From Mortierella sp. BCC40632 (taxonomy: Eukaryota > Mortierellomycota > Mortierellomycetes > Mortierellales > Mortierellaceae), in assembly GCA_011634665.1 (NCBI GenBank), contig WAEK01000004.1, positions 1,847,501-1,911,500 on the forward strand: a stretch of DNA of 64,000 bases, given 5' to 3'. The translations under genes and the position numbers were made by a program. Shown piece by piece: positions 10,403-22,138 of this stretch (the first letter of the stretch is position 1; each line of letters begins with the position of its first letter). The notes beneath the pieces are model-generated. The model was not told where the DNA came from. It saw only the letters and a program-made list of their open reading frames with translations, and ran no database searches.

Positions 10403-10579
10403 ATGTCGTTCACCAGGGCCAGCATTACCGTGCTTGTTGCTAGTGCTCTTCTATTTTTTGGGGGTTTTTTTTTTAGTTGTTCAGAAACTCATTGCAAGGC
10501 TGCTGAGAAAAAAAAACCTGGTTCACTCACCTTGTTTATTTGTCTTAACCTCATTAAAGAAACCCAGCACACTGAGTAG
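10403..10579 (+). CDS. Small putative secreted/membrane peptide (58 aa)
   Basis: A short ORF starts at 10403 seven bases after a TATA-like CTATATAG (10389-10396). Its first 28 residues form a hydrophobic signal-like segment (ITVLVASALLFFGGFFFSCS), followed by a small hydrophilic part with two more cysteines. A second hydrophobic segment follows in another frame from 10,580 (GLAILMVVILSVALTNAAW), so this might be one exon of a longer gene. The TATA-to-ATG distance is too short for a normal leader. No family is recognised. Confidence 0.2.
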   Translation: MSFTRASITVLVASALLFFGGFFFSCSETHCKAAEKKKPGSLTLFICLNLIKETQHTE

Positions 10580-12049
10580 ATGCTATTGTCTCGGCTAGAT
10601 CATATTATTAGAGCTCCGTCGGTAAGGTTATGTGCTACCGGCCTGGCTATACTTATGGTAGTGATTCTGAGTGTTGCTCTGACGAATGCTGCTTGGACTC
10701 CTGCTCGTAAGACCTCTGCTTCGGATTCAAGGAGATGTGGCGAGTGCCTGGTTCTCCTTGAACATATCCATATTGTAGACTATTCTACGAGCATTTTTAG
10801 TTCTATGCTGGGATCTACGCTGGAATCTATGCTAGCTCAATTTTTGTACTGCTGCTTCCTTCCAACACAATGGTGAGAGTCGCTTTTCTTTTTCTTTTCT
10901 TTTTTTTTTTTTTTTTTTAAGATTTCGCGGAGGTCCCGAGTTAAACTCAAATTCGACTCCACACGACCTTCCACCTTTTCCATTGAGTTTACGAAGCGCA
11001 CAAGGTGGGCTTGACTATTTGTAGAAACTACTGCTGGTGTCTGCAGCAGAGCACCATCGATCTGAACTAACTAACAAGCTGTGAGCATCGAAAGGGTATT
11101 CACATCACCTGGCATTTTTTTTTTCCTGTTTCTATCCTGCTGGGTGAAAAGGTTTTCTTAGATGGGTTTATGAGATGGGAACTACCAGTACAATAATCGG
11201 GTATGTGGACAAATAAATCAATGGGGGAAAGGAAAAGGAAAATGAGCAACACAAGCGACGATCCGGTTGTGTCGATGTATCCCTTTTTTTTTTTTTTTTT
11301 TTTTCTCTCTCCTCTCTCCTCCTGGATTCACTTGTTCAATCGAGAGCAGACATCAAGAAGAGGAGAACGAAATAAAAGTCGATTCACTCTAGTGAAAAGT
11401 TTGCATGTTGCCTGACAAACAGAATGCAACGGTTTTTTTTTTCTCTGAAAAAAAAAAAAAAAATCGACGGGCTCCCCTTTTTCTTTTTCTTCTTCTTCTT
11501 CCTCTTCCTCTTCTATGCGGCAGTAGTACATTGACCGATTACCCAATTATCCTGAGGAAGGATCTACATTCGCTGGACTCGAAACCATTCTCGAGGTATG
11601 TACGCGCCAAAAAAAAAAAAAGCCGCAAAGGGCCGTTTTGTGCGAGAGATGTCCAGCATTCGTTTGCTGGAACCTACTCAAACCATTTTTTTGTTCCCTC
11701 CCTCCCTCACCCAGTTGTACCTCGCATCCAAGCATCTTGTTTTATTTTAACAAATAGCAAAGCCTTGAGTTTAGATGAATGAGAAAATAGAAACGTTTGT
11801 GAGAACGTTGGTCAGATGGTTATCGTCTTTAGTGTTGCACAGTCAGACTCACGCCCAACTCTTTCCTTAGAGCAGCATCCATGTGGACTCTTGAGCAATG
11901 GTACTGTCCTGCATGACGGCCCGACAAAAACCACCCTCCTTGGGTTCCTTGGGGGGGAGGGGGAGGAAGGATGCCGACGCCGTTTCGGAAACATCACCCA
12001 AGTGAACGTTATGTGGGTGCATGATTCTCTTCCGCGGAGAGATAGTAGT

Positions 12050-12320
12050 AATACTAATGAACAGTCTCGCCCAAACATTGCTTGGTATCGATATCATTCT
12101 GGTAGCAGCATCCGAGTGAATAGAAAGCAAAGATATTGCCTCGCTCGACCGATTTTGTATAACGGTAAAAGAGTAAAAGACCTCAACAGGATTCTTTTTT
12201 TTTTTCGAGATCAAAGCCGTCGTTGTAGAAGACGCCTAGAGCAAGTTGATTTCAGTTATGGTTGTCGAATGAAGCGCTATCGAGGAGCCAGGTTAAGGTT
12301 GCGGGGTCCTGAAGATTGAT
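12050..12320 (-). pseudogene. Sel1-like repeat protein fragment, frameshifted
   Basis: On the minus strand one frame gives NQLALGVFYNDGFDLEKKK and NPVEVFYSF, and a shifted frame gives AFYSLGCCYQNDIDTKQ. Both match the Sel1 repeat pattern (A-x-x-x-LG-x-x-Y-x-x-G). Just upstream, WLLDSASFDNHN fits the end of a preceding repeat. An in-frame stop between SFDNHN and NQLALG and at least one frameshift show it is broken, and a poly-A run sits at one break. Sel1 repeats are solenoids for protein binding and are often attached to kinases in Mucoromycota. No start, kinase domain or intact end was found. The stretch 10,600-12,000 holds only homopolymer runs and no gene I can support. Confidence 0.5.
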
Positions 12321-13352
12321 CATTGCTGCTAGGGTTCGGATTTGATGCGATGGCCGACCATGCTTGCGAAGGAAGGCAAGACAAAGTTGGAGAGAAAAAA
12401 GAACACTTCATTCAGGTAGTTGGTATTCGAGCGTGCCAAAACAAGCAATACTGACGACCGCGACAAAGGTTACTTTGATAAAATTCTTCAGGTCAGGAAC
12501 CTGACCCCAGAGTACTCTTGAGACTCTTCAAGAAGGGAGTAGGGTTGGTATTCCACATGCTGTCTCGCGTAGTCAATAGTAGCGTCAGATCAACTTGACT
12601 CTTGCTCAGATACTCTATTAGGCACCCCCAAACCGGCACTGTTAAAACAAACTATTTCATAAACGAGCAAGAGTATGCATATCAATGAGTTGGATGGGTC
12701 AAGAACAAGCAACCTTCGAGCCGTTTTTTCTTTCTTACTTGTTCATCGAGGCACGCTGGACTTTGAAATAGACAGCGGGGCGGGTGTGTCGGTTTTCGAT
12801 ATCCTTATGGGAGTTGTGGAGGATCACTGCTCGCAGCGGCTCATTAGTATCCAAGGAGTGAATGTCTTTGTGAACTTCAAGAATAGCTTTGGAGGAGACT
12901 TTTAAAAATAATGCATAGGTGCTGTGTGAAAAAGAAAGACAGAAAGCAAAGAGTAATTATCGAGAAAACTCTGGTGCGGGAGCTGGCAGCGATGTGAGTC
13001 AAAGGTAACAAGCAAAAAAAAAAAAATCAGTAAATGTTTGAACAAGACGTGAAAACACTTGCACTTTGGGTCCCTGTAGGTATATTAAACATGCATATGT
13101 CTACTTTATTGGATGACAGAGACCATGAGAAAGTCAACCTTGTCGCTATGGTTCTCACTATTTTTTTTTTTCAAAGTGTAATCTTGGACACCAGGTTTAT
13201 GCCTTATTATTGGGAAATCGATCCCAAGTAGATGGTCCATGCATAGTTACTCTTTCAGATCGAGGTTTTTTTTTTTTTTTTATTGTTATCTTGCACCATA
13301 CACTGATACACTGTAATTCTTAATGGCCCTTAGCCATGCCACACTTCAACGC

Positions 13353-14234
13353 CTAGTAAATACATGTCACAGCGCTGAGAGACTTGCCGTTGGTGTACTC
13401 GATTGGAGCCTTGGCACTCTTGTCAGTGCGGACCTCCCTCAAAGTTCGGACCTCAGCCCTGTGAGCGACTTCACCGCAGTTTCTAGGAAGGAACTCGCTA
13501 GTAGAGCGGATGCTCCACAGCTGGGGAGCCTTGCCCGATCGGTAGTGGACATACTGGTACCAGCCTGGCTCATCCTCCGCAGAGAACCATTTGTTCTTGT
13601 CACTGAAGTCAAGATTCAGATCTTCGCACGTTGCAAACCTGGGATCATCCAGCACATCCCAAACAGCGCCCTTGCAGTTCTGTCTGTAGGCAATTCGACT
13701 AGGTGTGCAAGATTTACCTGCACCCACATGGAAGTCGTACCTGCGTTCTAATCCTTGACCATAAGTCTTGGAGTAGGATGTTCTCGTTCCAAACGTGGTC
13801 GATGCTCTTACTTCAAAGACGCCGGGAGCTCCCGCGGCCACCTCGAGCGTGAATTCCGCATGGAATCCAATATTATCTGTGAACGACTCCTTTTCTACGA
13901 AAGAGAGACCAAGCTTGCAACTGCCTGGAGTAGCACTAGGACAGATCAACGAATCTCCGATCCTCGAAATGGGTCCAATCTCGAATGCGCAAGAATCCAT
14001 TGTTCCCACGCGCCAGTAGCCGCTTCCTGACTTGTTGAGACTGTAAGCCTTCGAGCCGGCAGCATCCTTAATTCTGCTCCCATGAGTATCAACAAGCAAT
14101 TTCTCGAGCTCTGTTTCAGACTGAGAGGTGGTTGCGTGCTCGACGGCTCCGCTCTCGGTAGCAGCGGTAGGAACTGCTGCCGCATGACAGTTGCCTGCGA
14201 GACAGACAAGAAGTAGAGCAAGTTGAATCTTCAT
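13353..14234 (-). CDS. Secreted protein of unknown family, paralogue 2 (293 aa)
   Basis: Same length and organisation as the gene at 4,866-5,747: signal peptide (MKIQLALLLVCLAGNCHA), Ser/Thr-rich N-terminus, conserved GSGYWRVG and EIGPISRIGDSL blocks, then a strongly diverged middle (residues about 100-172) and an almost unchanged C-terminal third from GKSCTPSR onward. The middle keeps its alternating polar/hydrophobic pattern (FTLEVAAGA, TSYSKTYGQ) despite low identity. Cysteine positions of the mature part are retained with a small shift near residue 106. Both frames are intact, so both copies may be expressed. Function unknown; beta-rich pore-former-like architecture is a weak inference only. 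Confidence 0.85.
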   Translation of the reverse strand: MKIQLALLLVCLAGNCHAAAVPTAATESGAVEHATTSQSETELEKLLVDTHGSRIKDAAGSKAYSLNKSGSGYWRVGTMDSCAFEIGPISRIGDSLICPSATPGSCKLGLSFVEKESFTDNIGFHAEFTLEVAAGAPGVFEVRASTTFGTRTSYSKTYGQGLERRYDFHVGAGKSCTPSRIAYRQNCKGAVWDVLDDPRFATCEDLNLDFSDKNKWFSAEDEPGWYQYVHYRSGKAPQLWSIRSTSEFLPRNCGEVAHRAEVRTLREVRTDKSAKAPIEYTNGKSLSAVTCIY

Positions 14235-14539
14235 CGTAGGACTTGGATCGGAGGGTTTGTGTGGTGATGATTATTTTTTCCAATCTAGAGCGGCTATAGA
14301 AGATAGGTGATCGAGATCGAGAATACCAATTAGCTTGGATAGCCTTTGGTAGGGTAACGCTCATGTAGGTTATGAGCTGAACGATGATCAAAGGACTGTA
14401 GACTATCGGCTCTACCTTGGAATGAGCTGTCAGTCTGTCAAAAAAAAAAGACCTGGTTAAGGAAGCTTAGACGAATGAAGAATGGAAATGTGTGGTTGGT
14501 GATGAGAGACGACAAAAAAAATTGAGTCTCTGAGGCTAG

Positions 14540-14546
14540 CTTTATA
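14540..14546 (-). promoter_or_regulatory. Probable TATA box of secreted-protein gene 2
   Basis: TATAAAG on the minus strand at the same distance from the start codon as in copy A, inside the nearly identical upstream block. Confidence 0.45.
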
Positions 14547-16076
14547 CAAAACTCGACCTGTCTGGTGAGTCACTCTAAGGCCCTGTCAGAACTTCAGTGA
14601 CACTGGACGATTAGCTCTCTCCACACGTAGCTAACACACAATGGACATGTGTCTTTTCGAGTTTTTTAGTATCAACGTTTGTGTAGAAACCCATAGGTAC
14701 CTATTCGACTTGCAACTCTGCTCTACACTACATTTGTATCACTTCGCTCCTCTTGCAGTTGAGTTCAAGGGAAATGTCAGAAACGTGTATGAAATGTCGA
14801 CGGCTCATTACAGTGTAAAAAAACTGGGTACAAAGTCGCTATTCAGGTCGACGCTACTCTTATTCGAATGAATGGAGAATGACTGATGCTTATGGTATGA
14901 CAAGAGTAAGAGCTGTCTCAAGCAGCGAATTACGCCAGTATTCGGTACGACGTAATGATTTGGGTACCTAGCAAATGGTATCTGCCAAAGCCAAAATGTT
15001 TACATGAAGTTCCCACCCTCATACTCTGAATGAAATGCCTTTTTGCCAGCAAAAGTTAGACGGTGCTAATGCATTTTACCAGTACACCATTTAGGTGTCT
15101 TTTGCCGGTGTATACCAGGTGTTACTGACAACGTGTATTAGCTTGTAAAAATTACTGGTATGGAATGCTGAACAGCCTATTTGGAACCGTTTTCATTTTG
15201 CTCTTCCGCATAATCTTGCCTCTCTCTCACACACACACACACCCCTCTTCCTCTCCAGAGAAACATCTACTGGTGAGAAGCTCCAAATACACATACCTAC
15301 AAATGTAAAAGTCCCTTAGATAAACAGCCGAATCCCCTATTTGGGAAAACCCACTCCTTTGAAAGACTTGATGCCTTGAAGAACCCCCTCCCCCCTCCCT
15401 CCCATCCCTCCCCTTCATCTCCAAGACATTATTCTATTTCAATCAATTCACTAAGGGACTTTAGTCCTCAATCCTGAGGAAAGCTATTCGGATAGTTAGA
15501 CTACTCAAGAACAACCATAGAATATATGCTTCTTCACCACAGGTAAGACGGTGCTAGTTCAAGGTACCGTGGGCCTTTCTTCAATTACCCTCGCTCGTTC
15601 CTCGGAACACGCGCTTGAAATGACACATATCTTTTTTTTTTTTTTTTTTTTTTTTTTTAGCGTCGTTGCTGATTGATACTCATATCCAAAAGAACAACCG
15701 TCGCCCTTATTTTCAAGATGAAGAAGCTCTTGTCTCAATCGTCTTTCTCACTCGCTCTTTTTAAGAAACTTTGCCTTTACAGAAATAGGGTAGAGTGAAT
15801 AAATCCATAAGAGTTTTTACCAGACAATAGTGAAGAATGGCAATGGTGATCTCGAAAAAAAAAAACGAAGGGAAAGGGGAATCTCCTTCCACCACTCATT
15901 AGCATACCTATCGAATCTAAATTTACACACCGGGGGGGATAGATGTCTCCGGTTGTGAAGGAACGTGATTCTATGCGGTTATTATTTTTTTTCAACAGCT
16001 CTTCCTCCCCTCACTCCTTTCTCGAGACGATGCTACAATCAGCGTTATGGGCGCTCAGAAAATTACGCCATGGGTA

Positions 16077-16115
<39 letters not shown>

Positions 16116-16910
16116 CTTCATTAGGTAGTCTCCGTTGTGAGTGCTAATGCAAGTCTGTGAGGTTTATTGTGTGCAAGACCTCTGCCATCTAGGTGTCAAG
16201 CGATTGCGCGCCAGGTGAGTTATTGATAGCTTTGCGATTCGTCATTAAAAGACACTTTTGAAGTGTTAGTCTAGGAAGCCCGATGAACGCGCTCTGCAGC
16301 GTCCTTGACAAAGTCTTTGATAAAGTCGTTCCGCAGCATGACATCCTCGTCGAGTTTCCCGATTTCGCAAATTCATTCTCGGGCTATTGGAAGAGTAGGC
16401 TCAACGGGAAGCGTGCTGTCAGCAGGGCTGTGATGTACCCTCTCTTCCCTACGCTTCTCCGTCTTCCATTTCCTGAAGGAGTATATCGCCTTGTTGGCTG
16501 TTGTTCAAGGTGACTTTTTGTTCTTGGGATTTTGGACCTGCTCGATCGCATCCATGTCCACCAAGGTCTTATAGTTGGCTATTGGGTTCGACACGAGTGC
16601 CTGTTGCGATCTTGCGATTTGGGGAGTGGCTCCTCATGGTTTTTTTTTAACAGTTGGGTCAGAGGTGAGCATTCTGTTTGCTGGCTACGGACCAGAGTAG
16701 AAACCGTGGCGTTTTTGTTTGAACGTCTGTGTATAATGCTGAAGAAGAAGAAAAAGAAGAGAGGGCAACAAGTGATAGTGTCTTGGGCGCTTTCCTGCGA
16801 GTAGGTGAATGGCTCGCCATTATGTGAATGAGAGAATGTGTGATCAAATCGTCATTCCTCCATGAATGAGCCCCATCCTTTGATTCGTCTCTGTAAGCTC
16901 ATGCAGTTTT

Positions 16911-17063
<153 letters not shown>

Positions 17064-17764
17064 CCTACTCCATGCGTTTCATAGAGGCCAGTCAGTCTCC
17101 TTGCAAACTTTGTATACTCCTCAACTGCTTCGCCCTCTTTTGTGTAGCTCTTCTCCAAGCCGCAAGGGATCTAGTGTCGCCCCTTGGACTCTTTTTTTTT
17201 CTTCTTCTTCCTGGGCTAGCCTTGTTTTCGGGATTTGAACTGAGCTGAGGCTGCTATTCTTCTTCTTCTACTTCTTGTCACTCTTTTTGCTTCGTTGTCA
17301 CTCTAGGAGGCTATCTCTTCAGGTCGTCTTTCCCAACAATCCGTGGCTTTGTCGATTGCGCATGTTGAATCAATGGGTGATTTTTAGCACTACCGTCTTT
17401 CGCGTGCATCTCTCTACTCTTCGCAATCAATGGCTGGGAATACATCCCATGACATCAACTCTGTTTGATACAAAAAGCAACATGAGCTTATCCTCTTCAC
17501 CTTTGTCCCTCCTCATCTTTGCTGCTGAAGAAATTACTTAGCTTGCTAGACAAAGAGCAATGACAAGGAGGATGGGCTGTGGAGAACCTCCTCTTCAGGT
17601 CAGGCTATATCATTGGCTTCTCCCATTTGTCTATTTGAGCATGGTATGGTGTAACGAGTTTGTGGTTTACTTGCCATTTGCAGTTTGTTCTTTCAGGGTG
17701 CTCATTAATGGCTCTAGGAAATTCGATCGTGGTAAGGACTCAAAACACTTGTTAAACTGTAATA

Positions 17765-18105
17765 GATCTCTTACCTGGCAAAGGATAAGGCAATACAAAC
17801 CTCATGCACACATCGACCGTAGTCAGGATCAACGAGTTGCCCTGCGTGGATGTTGGCAGCTTTAGGTACCGTTTGTGTTTCCTTGCGGCACTCTTCCGCT
17901 TGGGATGTAGCTTCGACGGATACAGTTCTCTTGTGAGAAAATGTTGATCATTGAATCGCAACTTGCAGAGGTCGATCTTCGTGTGTATCACGGCCCTGCT
18001 TCTCTAGGCCGTTATTTGAATTACCTTTCTCATTGTCGATCTCCACTGTATCTTTGCCATAATAGATGTCTGCATTGTTTGTTAGACTATTTACCGCCAG
18101 TGATG
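17765..18105 (-). pseudogene. Unknown coding remnant with one in-frame stop
   Basis: On the minus strand a frame of about 110 codons reads NNADIYYGKDTVEIDNEKG, then HEDRPLQVAIQ, a single TGA at about 17,964, and continues STFSHKRTVSVEATSQAEE to GQLVDPDYGRCVHEVCIALS. It ends at FAR just before a GTAAGAG donor-like site. The amino-acid composition is protein-like on both sides of the stop. A CGA to TGA change would explain it; a GTAATTC site just after IDNEKG could instead start an intron. No family recognised. The surrounding 17,250-18,490 has no other supported gene; poly-T and poly-A runs lie near 18,260-18,290 and 18,428-18,447. Confidence 0.3.
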
Positions 18106-18494
18106 ACCGCCCTTGCTATAGTCTGAGTATTGATCCTGGGCATGGATAGTACTATGGTGATTTTGGCGAGAGTGGTTTCTTGGGGAAGGGTGGTGGACAC
18201 ATAGAGCCGTTGACATTCAACGGCATTGACACCTAGTATTCTTTTTTTTCTTTCTTTCTTTTCTTTTTTTTTTTTTTTTTTTTTTTTTCCTCATCAATGG
18301 AGGTAAAACAGTACATTGGTCCTCCAACCGAAGTAGACAATGCCCATGAATTCTGAACCTATTTGTCCTTCGAATCTCAAGGCAAAGCCAAGACGAGACT
18401 AAATTCAAGTAAGGAAGAAGAAAGGGAAAAAAAAAAAAAAAAAAAAATACTACGGCCACCAATGCGGCCGGTAGATGGGATATCATTTGTGTAT

Positions 18495-21200
18495 TTACGC
18501 ACACTCTGAGCTCTGTTGTCTGACCAAAGCAACTCCTTCCTTGAGCTCCTCCACTTTTTCTATGGACTCTGTTGCGCTGCTGACAGCTCGGGTTGTTGAC
18601 TCTTCTATAGCATCCTCTTCCATCACTGCTTTACCTCCATCCATTTCTGTATCTTCTGTTGCTTGTTGATCTTGTTGTCTTTCTGATTCTTCTTCTTCAT
18701 CTTCCTCAGGCTCTGATTCTTCTTCATCATCATCATCATCAGCCATCTCAGGCATATGAAGCGCTGGAGGCCCACCTCCCGAAGACAGGAGACAAAGCCC
18801 ATTCACCAAGACACGGAACACAAACTCGATAGATTCGGTTTGGCGATTGAATGTAACGGCTGCATGATGATAAAGCAAGCAAGGAAAAGGGTCAGTCTAT
18901 ATTCAGGAACAAAAAACAAAACAAAAAAAAAGAACCAAGAACCATTGGATAGAAGAAAAGACACTTACTCAGCGAAGGTACCGTGGGGTTCATGGGAACC
19001 ATGCGTGTTCGGTCTGATCCTCCAAAATGAACTAGTGTGTACCCGACCATCGGCTCTGTCCTCCATCGATGACCAAACAAGTCGCCTACCAGATTCTCTG
19101 TCCCATAAGATCTGAACTCTGTTTCCGATTCAGATCGATGGGCCATCTCCTCCTCTCCTTCCACTTCCATGGGTTGATCTTCATCCTCCCCTTTGTCTCG
19201 TCCCTCTTCATCATCGTCCTCAATCTTGATCACTATCGCTGCTTCCAAGGACATGGTCATCGCCCCAGGCGCCACCGTCGACACGGTCCGAGGACTGGAA
19301 GCTCTCGAGCCCATTGGACTTGCACTCGACACGGTCACCGATCCTGGTCGACTCTGCTGCTGTTGCTGTCGACGATGAAGACCCCTTACACTGGCCTCAG
19401 GAGAGGAGGAAGCCATAGAGGCAAACACTAGATTGAACTCTCGTTCGGACATCCGATCCTGGATCTCGAGGGATTGAGCGTCCTGCCAACCTTGGAATCG
19501 AATCTCTTGAAGTGCCTTTTTGAATCGAGAATGAATCTTTTTCAAGAAATTGGTTCGATACGAAGGCACTGGTCGAGCCTTGTGATGAGCCACCTGGTAC
19601 TGCATACAAGGTGGACACAATAGTCGACCCTCAGAGGAAGAGGTAGGAGAAGTGGACAGGGTTGAAGGCGAGGCCTGATGAGACCCACGGGTCATCGAGT
19701 CCTCCATTTCTGTCTTGGGAAGCCAACTCAAGGAATCAAGGGCCATGCAGTTGGAACATTCAAGAGGCAAAGTCGTTGGGCGACCTTGATGAAGCACCGG
19801 TCGAACCACTCCAGCCACAGGGGCCGGGGTCCTCTCTGGAGTCGTGGTCGTGGTCGTGGTCGTCTCTGTAGAACCCTCAGGTTTGGATCCTGGGCTATTG
19901 TGAGTGGGCTTGTCGGCTGTGGAGTCGCTATTTTGTCGCATCCATTGAAGTTGACGAGCCTGCTGCTGCTGTTGCTGCTGTTGCTTCTGTAATAGACCAG
20001 AAGCAGGGACCGTCTTGGCAGGATACATTTGTTGATGAGGCTGGTATTGGTGTCCTTTTGTCTGTGTATTTTGTAGATGTGAGGATGGAGGTGACATGCG
20101 CTGGGGTGGAGCCTGTTGTGGTACACCTTGCTGCGATGGTGCTAAAGAAGTCGATGGAGAAGGGACGGGGACAGGGGCAGACGATGGAGCTGGAATGGGC
20201 GGAGGTCTCTGTGGATGTGAATGCAGATGCATTGACTGAGTCTGTTGTGCCAACTTGGCCGCCCGTTGTTGATCCAACATCCGCATATGCTTCTGAAGAT
20301 GATAAGACCGTGAATAATCTGATTGGGCCCGCTGTTGGGCACGGTGTTGGCGTTGGTGGAAGGATTGAAGCTGTTGTGCTGCGGCGGCGGCATTCGCGGC
20401 GGCAACGGCGGAAGAGGAGGACATAGGACCTTTTGGAGCAATGTTGCTAGGATGTACACCATGTACCTGGGCTTCACGAGAAGCAGGTACTTGAGACATG
20501 GACAATCGGGGACTGGACTGGGGTGAGGATGGGTGATAGGCGAGTGCAGATGACAATGCGACTCCTTCAGCAGGATAGGGCTTGATCGGTCGCGGTTGAG
20601 AAGCTATGCCGGGGGCCCGAGGATGTGCCTTGGTATGAGTCGACGAGTCCCGAGGTGGCGATGAAACCTCTGAAGAGTGTGGGTGGTGAGGATGTTCACC
20701 CATACCAGGATGCGGCATTGGCATTGGGCGATCTGACTCCCAATCCGCCGCACGGGGATAGCGTCCATGACCAAATGGATGAGGAGGATGATGAAGATGT
20801 CGGGGGACAGGCGGGTATTTCTGATGGAATCCATGCGGACCTGACATTTGTACATCCGGGTCATACCATGGAGGATAGGATGACCCAGGGCGGTAGAAGT
20901 GAGGCCCGTCCATTGAACTCAGGTACGAGACAGGATGGTATGGATAATGATGCGAATAGTGAGCATGTCTCTTTGGATAGTGGCCTGGCTCATGGTCATA
21001 ATAAAAGGGGTCAGGATGACCCAGGTATTCGTCAATCATAGCCATCCGATCCAATGAGCGTTTCCGACCACGGTTAAAAGGCGTATAACCGTCGGTCTTT
21101 GCCTCCAGCTCAAATATCCTGTTCCTCATGGCGACATACATTTCCTCGTTAAACTCCTTGGGATCCTCGTCCAATGAAAAGAGCACTAGTGAGGAAAGCA
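18495..21200 (-). CDS. Large Pro/Gln/Ser-rich nuclear protein with GATA-like zinc finger
   Basis: The last exon (18,495-18,859) and the long exon before it (from 18,969 up to about 21,200) join in phase 1 through GTAAGT (18,968) and CATGCAG (18,860). The long exon starts with DPKEFNEEMYVAMRNRIFEL, followed by His/Pro/Tyr-rich and Gln-rich low-complexity sequence. A zinc-finger-like block then follows: ECSNCMALDSLSWLP, about 35 inserted residues, LLCPPCMQYQVAHHKARP, and a basic helical region (RTNFLKKIHSRFKKALQEI). The Cys-x2-Cys pairs and trailing H-x-x-x-RP resemble a GATA finger with a long insertion. The C-terminus is very acidic (MADDDDDEEESEPEEDEEEE). A DNA-binding transcriptional regulator is likely. 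The 5' end is unresolved: upstream exons probably lie at about 21,530-21,580, at 21,653-21,830 (YEQAIRLVNNLTPSILSALV) and in the poly-Q exon at 22,180-23,038. Confidence 0.6.
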
Positions 21201-21393
21201 CAAGGAGGAGGTCCACAGTTAATAAGATAGGGGGAAGGGCAACGCACCAAAATGCCCGAGCATGCAAACACGAGTGGCACGACAGAGATGAGAGAATTAC
21301 CACCGCCCAATGTCGAGAGGGTATGTTGTGATGCGATTGTATGCCGGGTGCCGAAATATGGCTCTTGGAGGGGCGCGGTTCTCTATAGAGAGT

Positions 21394-21445
<52 letters not shown>

Positions 21446-22138
21446 GGTCCAATTGGTTCAGGTTAACGACCTGGTCAGGTCCCTTTGTCTACATAAGCGA
21501 ACAATGACGCAGCTCTACGAGCCATACTCACCTTCCAGAGAGTTGAAAGGGCGTCACCTCCGTCGGGTTTGGAGCGCTCTAGATGAAAGAGAATGGAGGA
21601 TGGTCAACAAAGGAGGTGGCGGCGTCAAGGGGAATGACCAAATAAAGACTCCCTAGAGTGGGTCAATAGACCGGAGGAGATCCAAGCGGCAATCCCCGGG
21701 GATGTCATGGGTCGAGACAAGAGCTGAGAGGATGGAAGGAGTAAGGTTGTTGACAAGACGGATGGCCTGTTCGTATTCTTTTTCTTTTCTTTTTTGTGTT
21801 CCCTCTTGTTGAAAGAGAAAGGTGTACACAAACCCCACATTCCTCCCTCTTATAGACACATTGCTGGGTCCTTTGTGTCCCGACCGCCCTTTTTTTTTTT
21901 TTTTTTTTTTTTTCTTTCTTTCTTTCTTATGCCACCTTCCTAATGCTACACTCCTCTCAGCAGCCCAGAGAGGAGACCGGTGAGTGGGTGAGCGAGTGGG
22001 TGAGCCAAGATACGAACACTCGCGATGTGTTCCTGGAGCATAAATTCTCAGTCGCCCAAACCCTATTAGTGCCCAGGGGAAAACCTTCACGGGCACAGAG
22101 TTCTCACTCTCTCTCTCTCGTTCACTCAATCGCTGCCT

